Origin: Pseudomonadota bacterium
GTDB lineage: Bacteria > Pseudomonadota > Gammaproteobacteria > Steroidobacterales > Steroidobacteraceae
Reading direction: 5' to 3'
Length of the DNA: 64,000 bases
NCBI GenBank assembly: GCA_023457495.1
Contig: JAEWLQ010000063.1
Coordinates: 22,907 to 86,906, forward strand
How positions within the stretch are numbered: the first letter of the stretch is position 1; each line of letters opens with the position of its first letter. Below the pieces are notes generated by a model. That model saw nothing but the letters and a program-made list of their open reading frames with translations, ran no database searches and had not been told where the DNA came from. Position numbers and translations under genes: made by a program. Of the stretch, positions 56,683 through 64,000 are shown one piece after another.

Positions 56683-57368
56683 GGCGCCGAGAGAAAAGGC
56701 GAGTGATCGGTGGCGAGGGTGAAAACCCGCTCGCAGGGCAGTGCCGCGTGCATGCGCCGTTGCTCGGCCAAGGAGATGGTGCGGTCGTCCGTGCACTCGA
56801 TGTAGATGCGCGGCACTCGTCCGAACTTCTCCGGTGTCACGGCCAGCGGTGTGACCAGCGGCTTGAGGGGCTCGGGAGACAGCCTCGTGCGCGCGTATTC
56901 GCAATCCTCGTCGCTGCAAGCCCCATAAAACGCATCGCGCACGACTCGCGCGCGCAGGGTGCACGTGACGCCGCTCGCCGCGGGAATCATGTTCGCGGGG
57001 ACCAGCGAGTTCGCATCCGCGCGGGCGGCGTCCGCCAACGACATTCCCGCCGGCAGCAGATAGGCCGCGAGATATACGAGACGCTCGATCCGCTCCGGCG
57101 CCAGCTCCGCGGCGCGGCTGATCACGATGCCCCCGCGGCTGTGGCCGACGAGCACCACGGGATCGGGCTGCTGAACCGCGATATCGGCGACGAAGCGCGC
57201 CCATGAGTCGAGCGTTACCGAGGTTGCCGGCGTCTGGTCTTCTCCCATCGATGGCAGGTCGGGCGCGATGACTCGATGCCCCGCCGCTTCGAGCAGCGGC
57301 ACGACCCTGTGCCAACACCACGCTCCATGCCACGCGCCATGCACCAGCACGAAGGTCGCTTTTTTCAT
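56649..57368 (-). CDS. alpha/beta hydrolase (EstC-like)
   Basis: 239 residues. FVLVHGAWHGAWCW (oxyanion loop HG), nucleophile elbow GHSRGG (Ser), TDDRTIS (Asp region) and ATDHSPFLSAPQEL (His). This pattern matches the plant methyl-esterase/EstC group of esterases. Substrate unknown; methyl esters of aromatic acids would suit the neighbourhood. ATG lies seven bases from REP copy 6. Confidence 0.85.
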   Translation of the reverse strand: MKKATFVLVHGAWHGAWCWHRVVPLLEAAGHRVIAPDLPSMGEDQTPATSVTLDSWARFVADIAVQQPDPVVLVGHSRGGIVISRAAELAPERIERLVYLAAYLLPAGMSLADAARADANSLVPANMIPAASGVTCTLRARVVRDAFYGACSDEDCEYARTRLSPEPLKPLVTPLAVTPEKFGRVPRIYIECTDDRTISLAEQRRMHAALPCERVFTLATDHSPFLSAPQELAGILISI

Positions 57369-57375
57369 GCGTGTC

Positions 57376-57456
57376 GGTGCCGGGTGAGAAATCGCGGAGT
57401 TAGTCCGCGACGATGGGCGCTGGGCCAGCTAACTCCGCGATTTCTCACCCGGCACC
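57376..57456. repeat. family-A REP copies 6 and 7 (inverted pair)
   Basis: Copy 6 (57376-57403, plus) and copy 7 (57429-57456, minus) share the core aaatcgcgg with copy 1, with 25 bp between. They lie between two hydrolase genes; copy 7 contains the TGA of the downstream-coded hydrolase (57445). Confidence 0.9.
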
Positions 57457-58164
57457 AACTACCCGTGCGTGCCAGTCGAGGAGGGCGTGGGTCACTGGCT
57501 CGGGGCGTTCGAGCGTGCACATGTGGCCGCAGTCGGGAACGAGGGAGAGTGCGGCGCCGGGGATCCGCTGCGCCATTTCGCGATGACGGGCGGCGGGCGC
57601 CCAACTATCTTCCTGGCCGCACAGTACGAGCGCGGGGCAGGCGATCCGTGGCAACAGGTCGGTCGAGTCGGGGCGCGCGATCAGGGCGCGGATCTGCGCG
57701 GCGAACACGTCCGCGCTGCTGCGCGCGAACATTGCGATGATGCCGTCGATCAGTGGTTTGTCGTCGAGCCTGGGTTTCCAGACCATTCCCTGGACCCAGT
57801 GTTCGGCCATCGTCGCCATGCCGTCGCGTTGCGCGATGCCGACGAGCTCATGCCGCCCGGCGACCTCGCGCTCGCCGGCGTCTCCAGATGCGAGCGACTG
57901 CGTCCCGGTGTCCAGCAGCGCGATGCCACGAACGCGCTCCGGCGCAAGCCGGAAAACCTCGAGCGCCACGCGTCCGCCCATCGAGTGACCGGCGACGGCG
58001 AAATCCCCGTCGACGTCGCGCAACACGCGCTCCGCCATCCCGGGCAGCGAATCGATCTCGCCGTAATTCGCGACGTGAACCTCGGCGCGCGCCGCGAGCG
58101 CCGTTCGCGCATGCGTCCACACCGCGTCGTCGCACACCAGGCCGGGCAGCAGGACTACACGCAT
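57445..58164 (-). CDS. alpha/beta hydrolase
   Basis: 239 residues. VVLLPGLVCDDAVWTH, nucleophile elbow AGHSMGGRVALEVF (Ser), LVLCGQEDSWAPAA (Asp) and PDCGHMCTLERPEPV (His): a full catalytic triad in the order of the PcaD/MenH-like hydrolases. Substrate unknown. Its final residues (VVGAG) and TGA are encoded by REP copy 7 in a different frame from that used by the MFS gene. Confidence 0.86.
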   Translation of the reverse strand: MRVVLLPGLVCDDAVWTHARTALAARAEVHVANYGEIDSLPGMAERVLRDVDGDFAVAGHSMGGRVALEVFRLAPERVRGIALLDTGTQSLASGDAGEREVAGRHELVGIAQRDGMATMAEHWVQGMVWKPRLDDKPLIDGIIAMFARSSADVFAAQIRALIARPDSTDLLPRIACPALVLCGQEDSWAPAARHREMAQRIPGAALSLVPDCGHMCTLERPEPVTHALLDWHARVVGAG

Positions 58165-58238
58165 CGTGAAACTAGATCCGCGCAGTGACTATCGAAGCGC
58201 TGATGCGTTTGCATCGTCTTCAAACTCCCGAAGGACGC

Positions 58239-58775
58239 TCAGAACGTCAGCAACGCCTGCACTTTTATACCCGCCTTGCGCAGCCGCTCCGCGCCACCCA
58301 GCACCGGGAGATCGACCACGAAACAGGCCGCCATCACCTGCGCGCCCGCGGAGTTCAGCAATTGCGCCGCCGCCGTCGCCGTGCCGCCGGTCGCGATGAG
58401 GTCGTCGAGCAACAACACCCGCTCGCCGGTGCGGATGGCATCCTTGTGCATCTCCATCTCGTCCACCCCGTACTCGAGCGAGTAGGCGACGCGGACCGTC
58501 TCGTGCGGCAGCTTGCCGCGTTTGCGGATCGGAACGAATCCCGCCTTCAGGCAATGAGCGACGGCCCCACCCAGGATGAAGCCGCGCGCCTCGATGCCCG
58601 CGACCTTGTCGATTTTCGCGTCGATCCAAGGCGCGCACAGCGCGTCGATAGTTGTCGCGAAGGCGCGGGCATCACGCAGCAGCGTCGTGATGTCGCGGAA
58701 CTGGATTCCAGGCTTGGGATAGTCAGGGATCGTACGGATCGAATCCCTGAGGAAGGCACGTTGTGTGTCATTCAC
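58239..58775 (-). CDS. apt: adenine phosphoribosyltransferase
   Basis: 178 residues, normal for Apt. Converts adenine and PRPP to AMP. Blocks: IRTIPDYPKPGIQFRDITTLL, GIEARGFILGGAVA, FVPIRKRGKLP, and the PRPP loop VLLLDDLIATGGTATAA. The start is GTG at 58775, which gives the family N-terminus; the frame is open further upstream. Divergent from the L,D-transpeptidase gene. Upstream of the hydrolase at 74 bp on the same strand. Confidence 0.94.
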   Translation of the reverse strand: MNDTQRAFLRDSIRTIPDYPKPGIQFRDITTLLRDARAFATTIDALCAPWIDAKIDKVAGIEARGFILGGAVAHCLKAGFVPIRKRGKLPHETVRVAYSLEYGVDEMEMHKDAIRTGERVLLLDDLIATGGTATAAAQLLNSAGAQVMAACFVVDLPVLGGAERLRKAGIKVQALLTF

Positions 58776-58838
58776 GGCGGCCGAGTTTAGAGATTTGTGC
58801 AAGACTGTGTCCAGAAAACCCCGGTAAAGGATCATTCG

Positions 58839-59921
58839 ATGCGATTGAAGATTCTCGCGACGCTGCTGACGGGCGGCGCGGTGGCGAACGCGGCGCAGTT
58901 CCCGCTCGTCGACACGGGCGCATTGATGTTCGGCGACGTCGAGACCATCACCGCCCACAACGAGGACACGCTTCCGGACCTGGCCCGCCGCTACGGGCTC
59001 GGCTACGAGGAAATCCTGCGCGCGAATCCCGGCGTCGACACCTGGCTGCCGGGTGAGGGGACGACCGTGGTCATTCCCGGTCAGCGCCTGCTGCCCGCGG
59101 GGCCGCGCGAAGGCATCGTGATCAATCTACCCGAGCATCGGCTGTATTACTTCCTGCCCGCGAAGAAGGGCGAGATTCCGCAGGTCGTCACCTTTCCCGT
59201 CAGCATCGGCAAGATGGATTGGGCGACGCCGCTCGGCCGGACGAAGATCGTCGACAAGCGCAAGAATCCGACCTGGACCCCGCCCGAGTCCGTGCGCAAG
59301 GAGCACGCGGAACGCGGCGATCCGCTGCCGAGAGTCGTGCCCGCGGGGCCTAACAATCCGCTCGGCAACTACGCGATGCGGCTGAACCTCTCCCCGGGCG
59401 CCTATCTGATCCACGGCACGAACAATCCAATCGCCGTGGGCATGGCCGTGACACACGGTTGCATTCGCATGTATCCAGAGGACATCGAGGCGCTGTTCCC
59501 GATGGCGAAGGTCGGCACGCCGGTGTGGCTCATCAACCAGCCCGTGAAGGTGGCGCGCGTGAATGGCCAGGTGTGGCTCGAGGTGCATCCGCCGATCGAC
59601 GCCCAGGGACAGCAGGCCGAGGTCGATCTCGAAGGCTTCTATGCGCTCGCCAACGCGGCGCTCGGCGAAACGCCGGCGGCCATCCACTGGGACTACGTGC
59701 TGTCGAGCCTGCAGGAGGCTTCGGGCCTGCCGCAGATGATCGGCCTCGAGATGGATCCGGCGGATCTGCCGGCGAATCCCGAGGTTCCGGCGGACGCGTC
59801 GCAACAAGAAATGCCGTCGCGGGAATCTCCGTCGCCGGAGATGCCTTCGCAGGAAATACCCGCGACGCCCCCGGCGGAGTCGCCCTCACAGGCCGGCGAG
59901 CCCGGCGCCGCTTCTAACTAA
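58839..59921 (+). CDS. L,D-transpeptidase with LysM-like domain
   Basis: 360 residues. Signal peptide (about 1-19), LysM-like domain (about 33-80, TITAHNEDTLPDLARRYGLGYEEILRANPG), YkuD catalytic domain (about 87-230) with IHGTNNPIAVGMAVTHGCIRMYP giving the active His and Cys, then a C-terminal tail with repeated Pro/Ser/Glu (SRESPSPEMPSQE). ErfK/YbiS-type enzymes link peptidoglycan or attach lipoproteins in the periplasm. ATG 58839 has TAAAGG eight bases before it; the frame is open 42 bases earlier. Confidence 0.9.
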   Translation: MRLKILATLLTGGAVANAAQFPLVDTGALMFGDVETITAHNEDTLPDLARRYGLGYEEILRANPGVDTWLPGEGTTVVIPGQRLLPAGPREGIVINLPEHRLYYFLPAKKGEIPQVVTFPVSIGKMDWATPLGRTKIVDKRKNPTWTPPESVRKEHAERGDPLPRVVPAGPNNPLGNYAMRLNLSPGAYLIHGTNNPIAVGMAVTHGCIRMYPEDIEALFPMAKVGTPVWLINQPVKVARVNGQVWLEVHPPIDAQGQQAEVDLEGFYALANAALGETPAAIHWDYVLSSLQEASGLPQMIGLEMDPADLPANPEVPADASQQEMPSRESPSPEMPSQEIPATPPAESPSQAGEPGAASN

Positions 59922-60080
59922 CTAGTTCGGCGGCGCGAGACGGTCGATCTCGGCGCGCACTTCCGCGGCGCGCACTTTCGTGGCGCGCACCATGTCCGCG
60001 CCTGGCAGTTTCTCCGCCTGCCCGAGGATGTCGCGCAGGGCCGCGGCGTCCTTGCGCGCGTTTTCGAGCTTCAGCAGCAC
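59922..60080 (-). CDS. possible small helical protein or gene remnant
   Basis: A 52-codon frame from GTG 60080 (open to 60134) with strong G/C at third positions. It encodes an amphipathic, Lys/Glu/Ala-rich helix: KLENARKDAAALRDILGQAE, then AAEVRAEIDRLAPPN. Its stop codon abuts the L,D-transpeptidase stop on the other strand. No Shine-Dalgarno is visible and it overlaps only non-coding leader of the next gene, so it may be a real small protein or the end of a lost gene. Confidence 0.3.
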   Translation of the reverse strand: MLLKLENARKDAAALRDILGQAEKLPGADMVRATKVRAAEVRAEIDRLAPPN

Positions 60081-60153
60081 AATGCGAGTGTGGGATTCGA
60101 AACCGCAGCCGAGTCCGATTGACAGTTGCGGGAGTTACCGACATGGTCGCGCG

Positions 60154-60987
60154 GTGTACGGATTTCGCGCCAACGGTGTCGTCACACTAACAACCGACTT
60201 CGGCTGGCGGGAGCCTTTCGTGGGAATCATGAAAGGCGTGATGCTGGCGCGTTCGCCGAACCTGAAGTTCGTCGACATGGCCCACGAGGTCAGCGCCTTC
60301 CAGCCAATCGAAGCCGGTTTCTGGATGTCGCGCGCATTGCGTTACTTCCCGGCCGGCACGGTGCATGTCGCGGTGGTGGATCCGGGCGTCGGGACGCCAC
60401 GGGATCTCGTCATCGCGCTCGCGAACGAGCAGGCGCTGCTGGCGCCCGACAACGGCCTGCTGGCGCCGCTGGCCGCGCGCGGCCGCATCGACATGCTCGT
60501 GCGCGTCAATCCGACGCGGCTCGTGCAATTCGGCGTCACGGACATCAGCGCGACCTTCCACGGACGCGACGTCTTCGCGCCGCTGGCCGCCGAACTGGCC
60601 GCGGGCCGCTGTCATCCGGCGGAGCTGGGCGACCCGGTCACGGCGCTCAGCACCGAAGGCTGGCCGGCGGTCACCGCGCGCGTGGATGGCGGGCTGTCGG
60701 GAGTGATCGTCGCCGTCGACCGCTTCGGCAACCTGATCTCCAACATCGAGGCGGGCGCGGTGACGGCCCTGGCCGACCCGGTGGTGCACATCGCCGGGTT
60801 GCGTCTGCCGCTGCGGCGGACCTATGGAGAGGCCGAGAAGGGCGATTACCTCGGACTCATCAATTCCTTCGAAGTCCTGGAGGTCGCGCGGGCCCGGGGC
60901 AGCGCCGCCCAGGGCCTCAGCCTGGGGGTCGGGGCCGCGATTTCGGTGGTTCCGGGCGGTTTGCCAGCACAATTCCGGCGCAGTTGA
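60154..60987 (+). CDS. SAM hydroxide adenosyltransferase (SAM hydrolase, DUF62)
   Basis: 277 residues. TLTTDFGWREPFVGIMKGVML, VDMAHEVSAFQPIEAGFW, HVAVVDPGVGTPRD, LLAPDNGLL, and C-terminal VAVDRFGNLISNIE and GDYLGLINSFEVLEVA are typical of the fluorinase/DUF62 family, which in most bacteria splits SAM to adenosine and methionine using water. The chlorinase/fluorinase-specific loop is not seen. Start uncertain; GTG 60154 is the closest in-frame start to the conserved region. The adenosine made could be used by the kinase at 9.7 kb. Confidence 0.85.
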   Translation: MYGFRANGVVTLTTDFGWREPFVGIMKGVMLARSPNLKFVDMAHEVSAFQPIEAGFWMSRALRYFPAGTVHVAVVDPGVGTPRDLVIALANEQALLAPDNGLLAPLAARGRIDMLVRVNPTRLVQFGVTDISATFHGRDVFAPLAAELAAGRCHPAELGDPVTALSTEGWPAVTARVDGGLSGVIVAVDRFGNLISNIEAGAVTALADPVVHIAGLRLPLRRTYGEAEKGDYLGLINSFEVLEVARARGSAAQGLSLGVGAAISVVPGGLPAQFRRS

Positions 60988-61070
60988 AAAGGGGCGCGGA
61001 TCGGCTATAGTTCGCAGCCTCATTGCGTGCCCAAGTGGGCCGCAACTCACTGTTTTCGAAAGAAAAAACG

Positions 61071-61295
61071 ATGTCCGAACGGGATAACGAAAGCTTCGAT
61101 CTAGACGAAGAGTTCCTCTCCGAGGCCGAAGACAACACGGACTACGACCGCATGATGGACAAGGTCGAGCGTCGTGTGCGTCCGCAGCCCGGTGCGCCCA
61201 AACGTGGCAAAGCCGCGTGGAGCCGGCTGGAGGAAGTCCTCGCGGATCGTCGTCTCGAGAAAGATCTCAAGGACTCTTTCGAAGACGAGCAGTAA
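61071..61295 (+). CDS. small acidic protein, PA3496-like
   Basis: 74 residues, very charged: acidic first half (SFDLDEEFLSEAEDNTDYD), basic middle (RRVRPQPGAPKRGKAAW) and acidic-helical end (RLEKDLKDSFEDEQ). This layout resembles small PA3496-family proteins of Pseudomonas relatives, whose role is poorly known. ATG 61071 follows an A-rich stretch (aaagaaaaaacg) with only weak Shine-Dalgarno. Ends 59 bp before lysC-lysA. Confidence 0.6.
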   Translation: MSERDNESFDLDEEFLSEAEDNTDYDRMMDKVERRVRPQPGAPKRGKAAWSRLEEVLADRRLEKDLKDSFEDEQ

Positions 61296-61354
61296 CGGGC
61301 TCGTTCCCTATTCACAGTGAGTGGTCGCGGCAATCCGCGACGAAGGTATTCCGC

Positions 61355-63940
61355 ATGTCCGCGCGTTCTGCATCGCGCTGGGTGGTCGTCAAGTTCGGCG
61401 GCACCAGCGTTTCCTCGCTCGCCAACTGGCGCAACATCGCATTCGTCGTCAAGCGTCGCCTCGAATCCGGCGCGCGTGTGCTCGTCGTGCATTCGGCGGT
61501 CACCAAGATCACCGACATGCTGGAGAAGCTCCTCGTGGCCGCCGAAGCGGGCAAGCCGGATGAGGCGCTCAAGGCCATCGAGGACCGGCACCTTCAGCTG
61601 ACGACCGAGCTCGGCATCGGCGTGAGCCCGCAACTGCAAGGCTATTTCGACGAGCTGCGCCAGATGGCGAACGGCATCGCGCTGGTGCGCGAACTGTCGG
61701 ATCGCACCCGCGCGCGCGTGATGAGCAACGGTGAGCTCATGGCCACCGAGATCGGTTCGCGGTTCCTCAGGTCGGTCGGCATCGACGTGACCTGGATGGA
61801 CGCCCGCGACATGCTGCTGGCGGAAGACCGCGGGGCGTCGGCCAAGGCGTCGGTATTGTCGGCGACCTGTTCGTTCGCGCCGGATGCGGTGCTCGAGCAG
61901 AAACTCGATTCGTCCACGCCCGTCGTCATCACCCAGGGATTCATCGCGCGCGATTCGGAAGGCAACACCTGCCTGCTCGGACGCGGCGGCTCGGATACTT
62001 CGGCGGCCTACCTCGGCGCCAAGATCCGTGCGAAGCAGATCGAGATCTGGACCGACGTCCCCGGCATGTTCAGCGCGAATCCGCGCGCCACGCCGAGCGC
62101 GCGCCTGATCCGCGCGCTGCACTACGACGAAGCCCAGGAGATCGCGACCAGCGGCGCGAAGGTGCTGCATCCGCGCTGCCTGCTGCCGGCGCGCCAGCAC
62201 CAGATCCCGCTGTACGTGTACGCCACGCAGACGCCGGATCTCGAAGGCACGTTGATCACGGGCGACGTCCCGGGCGGCGCCGGGCAGGTGAAGGCCGTCT
62301 GCAATCGCAAGGGCATCACGCTGATCTCGCTCGACAGTCCGGGCATGTGGCACCAGGTCGGGTTCCTCGCGGACGTGTTCGCGGTATTCAAGGAACACGG
62401 CATGTCGGTGGACCTGGTCTCCACCTCCGAAACCAACGTGACGGTGTCGCTGGATCCCGCGGCCAATACGCTCGACGGCGAGTTGTTAGGCAAGTTGCAG
62501 CGCGACCTTTCGAAGCTGTCGGGCGTGCGCGTGATTGGCCCGTGCGCGAGCGTGTCGCTGGTCGGTCGAAACATCCGCGCCATCCTGCACAAGCTCGGCG
62601 ACGCCTTCGAGCTGTTCGAGGAGCAGAAGGTCTACCTGGTGAGCCAGGCGGCCAACGATCTCAATTTCACCTTCGTCGTGGATGAGAACCAGTGCGACCG
62701 CCTGGTCGAACAACTTCACGACCTGCTGATCCGTCCCGAGGCCAATGATCCGTCGATGGGTCCGACCTGGGAAAAGCTGTTCGCGAAACCAGAGGAAGTC
62801 GCCGCGCGCGCCGAGCCCTGGTGGGCCGCGCGCCGCCACGATCTGCTCGGCGCGCTCGCCACGCGCGACAGCGCGTACGTATACGACCTCGCGCAGGTGG
62901 ATGCCGCCGCGCAGGCGGTGACGTCGATCGGCTCGATCGGCCGCGCGCTGTTTGCGATCAAGGCCAATCCGCATCCGGAGATCCTGCGCACGGTGGCCGC
63001 GCGCGGCATGGGCTTCGATTGCGTGTCGCTCGCGGAAATCGAACACGTGTTCGAGAGCGTGCCGGGCATCGAGCCCGAGCGCATCCTGTTCACGCCGAAC
63101 TTCGCGCCGCGCGACGAATACGAACGAGCGCTCGCGCTCGGCGTACACGTGACCATCGACAACCTGTTCGTGCTGCAGCACTGGCTCGACGTGTTCCGCG
63201 GCAACGATGTGTTCCTGCGTATCGACACGGGCATCGGCCGCGGCCATCACCATCACGTGAAGACGGCGGGTGCGCAGTCGAAGTTCGGCATTCCCGCCGA
63301 GGAACTCGACGAGGTCGCGCGCCTGGCGGCGTCCGCGAACGTCACGATCAAGGGACTGCACGCGCATGCCGGCAGCGGCGTGTTCGACGTGGGGAACTGG
63401 AGCCAGGTCGGCTCGACGCTCGCGGCGCTGACGAAGCGCTTCCCGGACGTGAAGTTCATCGACGTCGGTGGCGGTCTCGGCGTACCCGACCGCATCGAGG
63501 GGCGCGTGCTCGACATCGCGAAACTCGACGCGGCATTGGCCAACGTGAAGGCGGAAATTCCCGGCGTCACGCTTTGGCTGGAGCCTGGACGCTACCTGGT
63601 CGCGAACGCGGGTGTGCTGCTCGCGCGAGTCACGCAGACCAAGAGCAAGAGCGGCATTCGGTACGTCGGCGTCGCCACCGGCATGAACTCGCTGATCCGT
63701 CCCGCGTTATACGGCGCCCATCACGAGATCGTGAACCTGACGCGCTACGGCGAGCCGGCGAACGTCTCGGCGAACGTCGTGGGGCCTATCTGCGAAAGCT
63801 CGGACTTCCTCGGACGGGACCGGTTGCTGACGGAGTGCGCGTCGGGCGACGTGTTGCTGATCGCCACCGCGGGCGCTTATGGGCACGCGATGGCGTCGCG
63901 CTACAACCTGCGAGAGCCCGCGGAAGAGCTGACGATCTGA
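61355..63940 (+). CDS. bifunctional aspartate kinase / diaminopimelate decarboxylase
   Basis: 861 residues joining the first and last steps of lysine synthesis. N-terminal aspartate kinase (about 1-450): VVVKFGGTSVSS, the ATP site LLGRGGSDTSAAYLG, FSANPRATPSARLI, and ACT regulatory repeats (GITLISLDSPGMW; VDLVSTSETNVTVSLD). C-terminal decarboxylase (about 490-861): ALFAIKANPHPEIL with the PLP Lys, GFDCVSLAEIEH, GLHAHAGSGVFD, FIDVGGGLGVPDR, LEPGRYLVANAG, CESSDFLGRDR. The fusion is known from Xanthomonas and relatives. ATG 61355 has CGAAGG upstream. Lysine feedback through the ACT domains is likely. Confidence 0.95.
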   Translation: MSARSASRWVVVKFGGTSVSSLANWRNIAFVVKRRLESGARVLVVHSAVTKITDMLEKLLVAAEAGKPDEALKAIEDRHLQLTTELGIGVSPQLQGYFDELRQMANGIALVRELSDRTRARVMSNGELMATEIGSRFLRSVGIDVTWMDARDMLLAEDRGASAKASVLSATCSFAPDAVLEQKLDSSTPVVITQGFIARDSEGNTCLLGRGGSDTSAAYLGAKIRAKQIEIWTDVPGMFSANPRATPSARLIRALHYDEAQEIATSGAKVLHPRCLLPARQHQIPLYVYATQTPDLEGTLITGDVPGGAGQVKAVCNRKGITLISLDSPGMWHQVGFLADVFAVFKEHGMSVDLVSTSETNVTVSLDPAANTLDGELLGKLQRDLSKLSGVRVIGPCASVSLVGRNIRAILHKLGDAFELFEEQKVYLVSQAANDLNFTFVVDENQCDRLVEQLHDLLIRPEANDPSMGPTWEKLFAKPEEVAARAEPWWAARRHDLLGALATRDSAYVYDLAQVDAAAQAVTSIGSIGRALFAIKANPHPEILRTVAARGMGFDCVSLAEIEHVFESVPGIEPERILFTPNFAPRDEYERALALGVHVTIDNLFVLQHWLDVFRGNDVFLRIDTGIGRGHHHHVKTAGAQSKFGIPAEELDEVARLAASANVTIKGLHAHAGSGVFDVGNWSQVGSTLAALTKRFPDVKFIDVGGGLGVPDRIEGRVLDIAKLDAALANVKAEIPGVTLWLEPGRYLVANAGVLLARVTQTKSKSGIRYVGVATGMNSLIRPALYGAHHEIVNLTRYGEPANVSANVVGPICESSDFLGRDRLLTECASGDVLLIATAGAYGHAMASRYNLREPAEELTI

Positions 63941-64000
63941 TGCGCCGCGGCTGTTGAGGCTTCCGGGGCGTGGCGGGGCGCGCGCGCCGCGGGGGGTCGC

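Noticed and set aside
52459..57456. CRISPR array
   Set aside because: The 28-bp repeats are in both orientations, irregularly spaced with genes between, and no cas gene is present; they are REP elements linked to a RAYT.
60060..60125. tRNA-like T-loop (gtttcgaatcc on the minus strand)
   Set aside because: The flanks do not form a T stem and no acceptor, D or anticodon arm can be built around it.
62880..62895. ATACGTAT-like word (tacgtatac) in lysC-lysA as a fifth operator
   Set aside because: It lies in coding sequence, lacks the flanking GC/TGC bases, and is far from any sugar gene.

Overview
The window is a 64 kb stretch of high-GC chromosome with tightly packed genes, GTG/TTG starts, several overlapping stop/start pairs and few long gaps. 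Gene content suggests a gammaproteobacterium near the Xanthomonadales/Nevskiales/Steroidobacterales: a fused aspartate kinase/diaminopimelate decarboxylase, a TonB-receptor sugar locus with a flavin halogenase, PA3496-like and FdsGBAD genes, and an S-adenosylhomocysteine (SAH) riboswitch on ahcY. This placement is inference; no rRNA or tRNA gene is present to confirm it. The lifestyle suggested is aerobic growth on plant matter (starch oligomers, xylose, lignin-type aromatics).

1-8.5 kb: the end of a ligJ-type 4-oxalomesaconate hydratase, an aldo/keto reductase, a fatty acid desaturase, a LysR regulator, a beta-propeller lipoprotein and a PQQ-dehydrogenase-like protein with a C-terminal cytochrome c. 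8.7-21.4 kb: a one-carbon/SAM-cycle block, all on the + strand: MTHFR-like protein, adenosine kinase, metK, then an SAH riboswitch followed by ahcY, folD, fdhD, fdsGBAD (NAD-linked formate dehydrogenase) and metF. 21.4-26.8 kb: glutaredoxin, a small regulator, acetoacetyl-CoA synthetase, an outer-membrane barrel and an aldo/keto reductase. 27-30 kb: xylB-xylA with a strong terminator. 29.9-32.2 kb: an SDR remnant and a TetR/amidohydrolase pair.

32.3-45.4 kb is a maltodextrin locus: secreted alpha-amylase, GH97 glucosidase, MFS transporter, LacI regulator, GH13 glucosidase, TonB receptor and flavin halogenase. Four copies of a palindromic operator built on ATACGTAT tie the three transcription units together. 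45.6-48.9 kb: nuclease, GST, AEC transporter and AraC regulator. 49-55 kb resembles a hydroxycinnamate degradation module: MarR regulator, fused enoyl-CoA hydratase/3-hydroxyacyl-CoA dehydrogenase, a CouO-like amidohydrolase, an aromatic-acid MFS transporter and a MetE-like methyltransferase. 56-64 kb: VOC protein, two alpha/beta hydrolases, apt, an L,D-transpeptidase, a SAM hydrolase (DUF62), a small acidic protein and lysC-lysA.

Two families of short palindromic repeats occur. Family A (seven 28-bp copies, 52.4-57.5 kb) surrounds a REP-associated transposase (RAYT) broken by one TAG codon. Family B (ggggtc...gacccc / aatgggga types) lies at 0.85, 11.9 and 37.8 kb with no partner transposase here. 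Both families repeatedly supply the stop codon or end codons of neighbouring genes, and one family-B element lies between the ahcY promoter candidate and its riboswitch.
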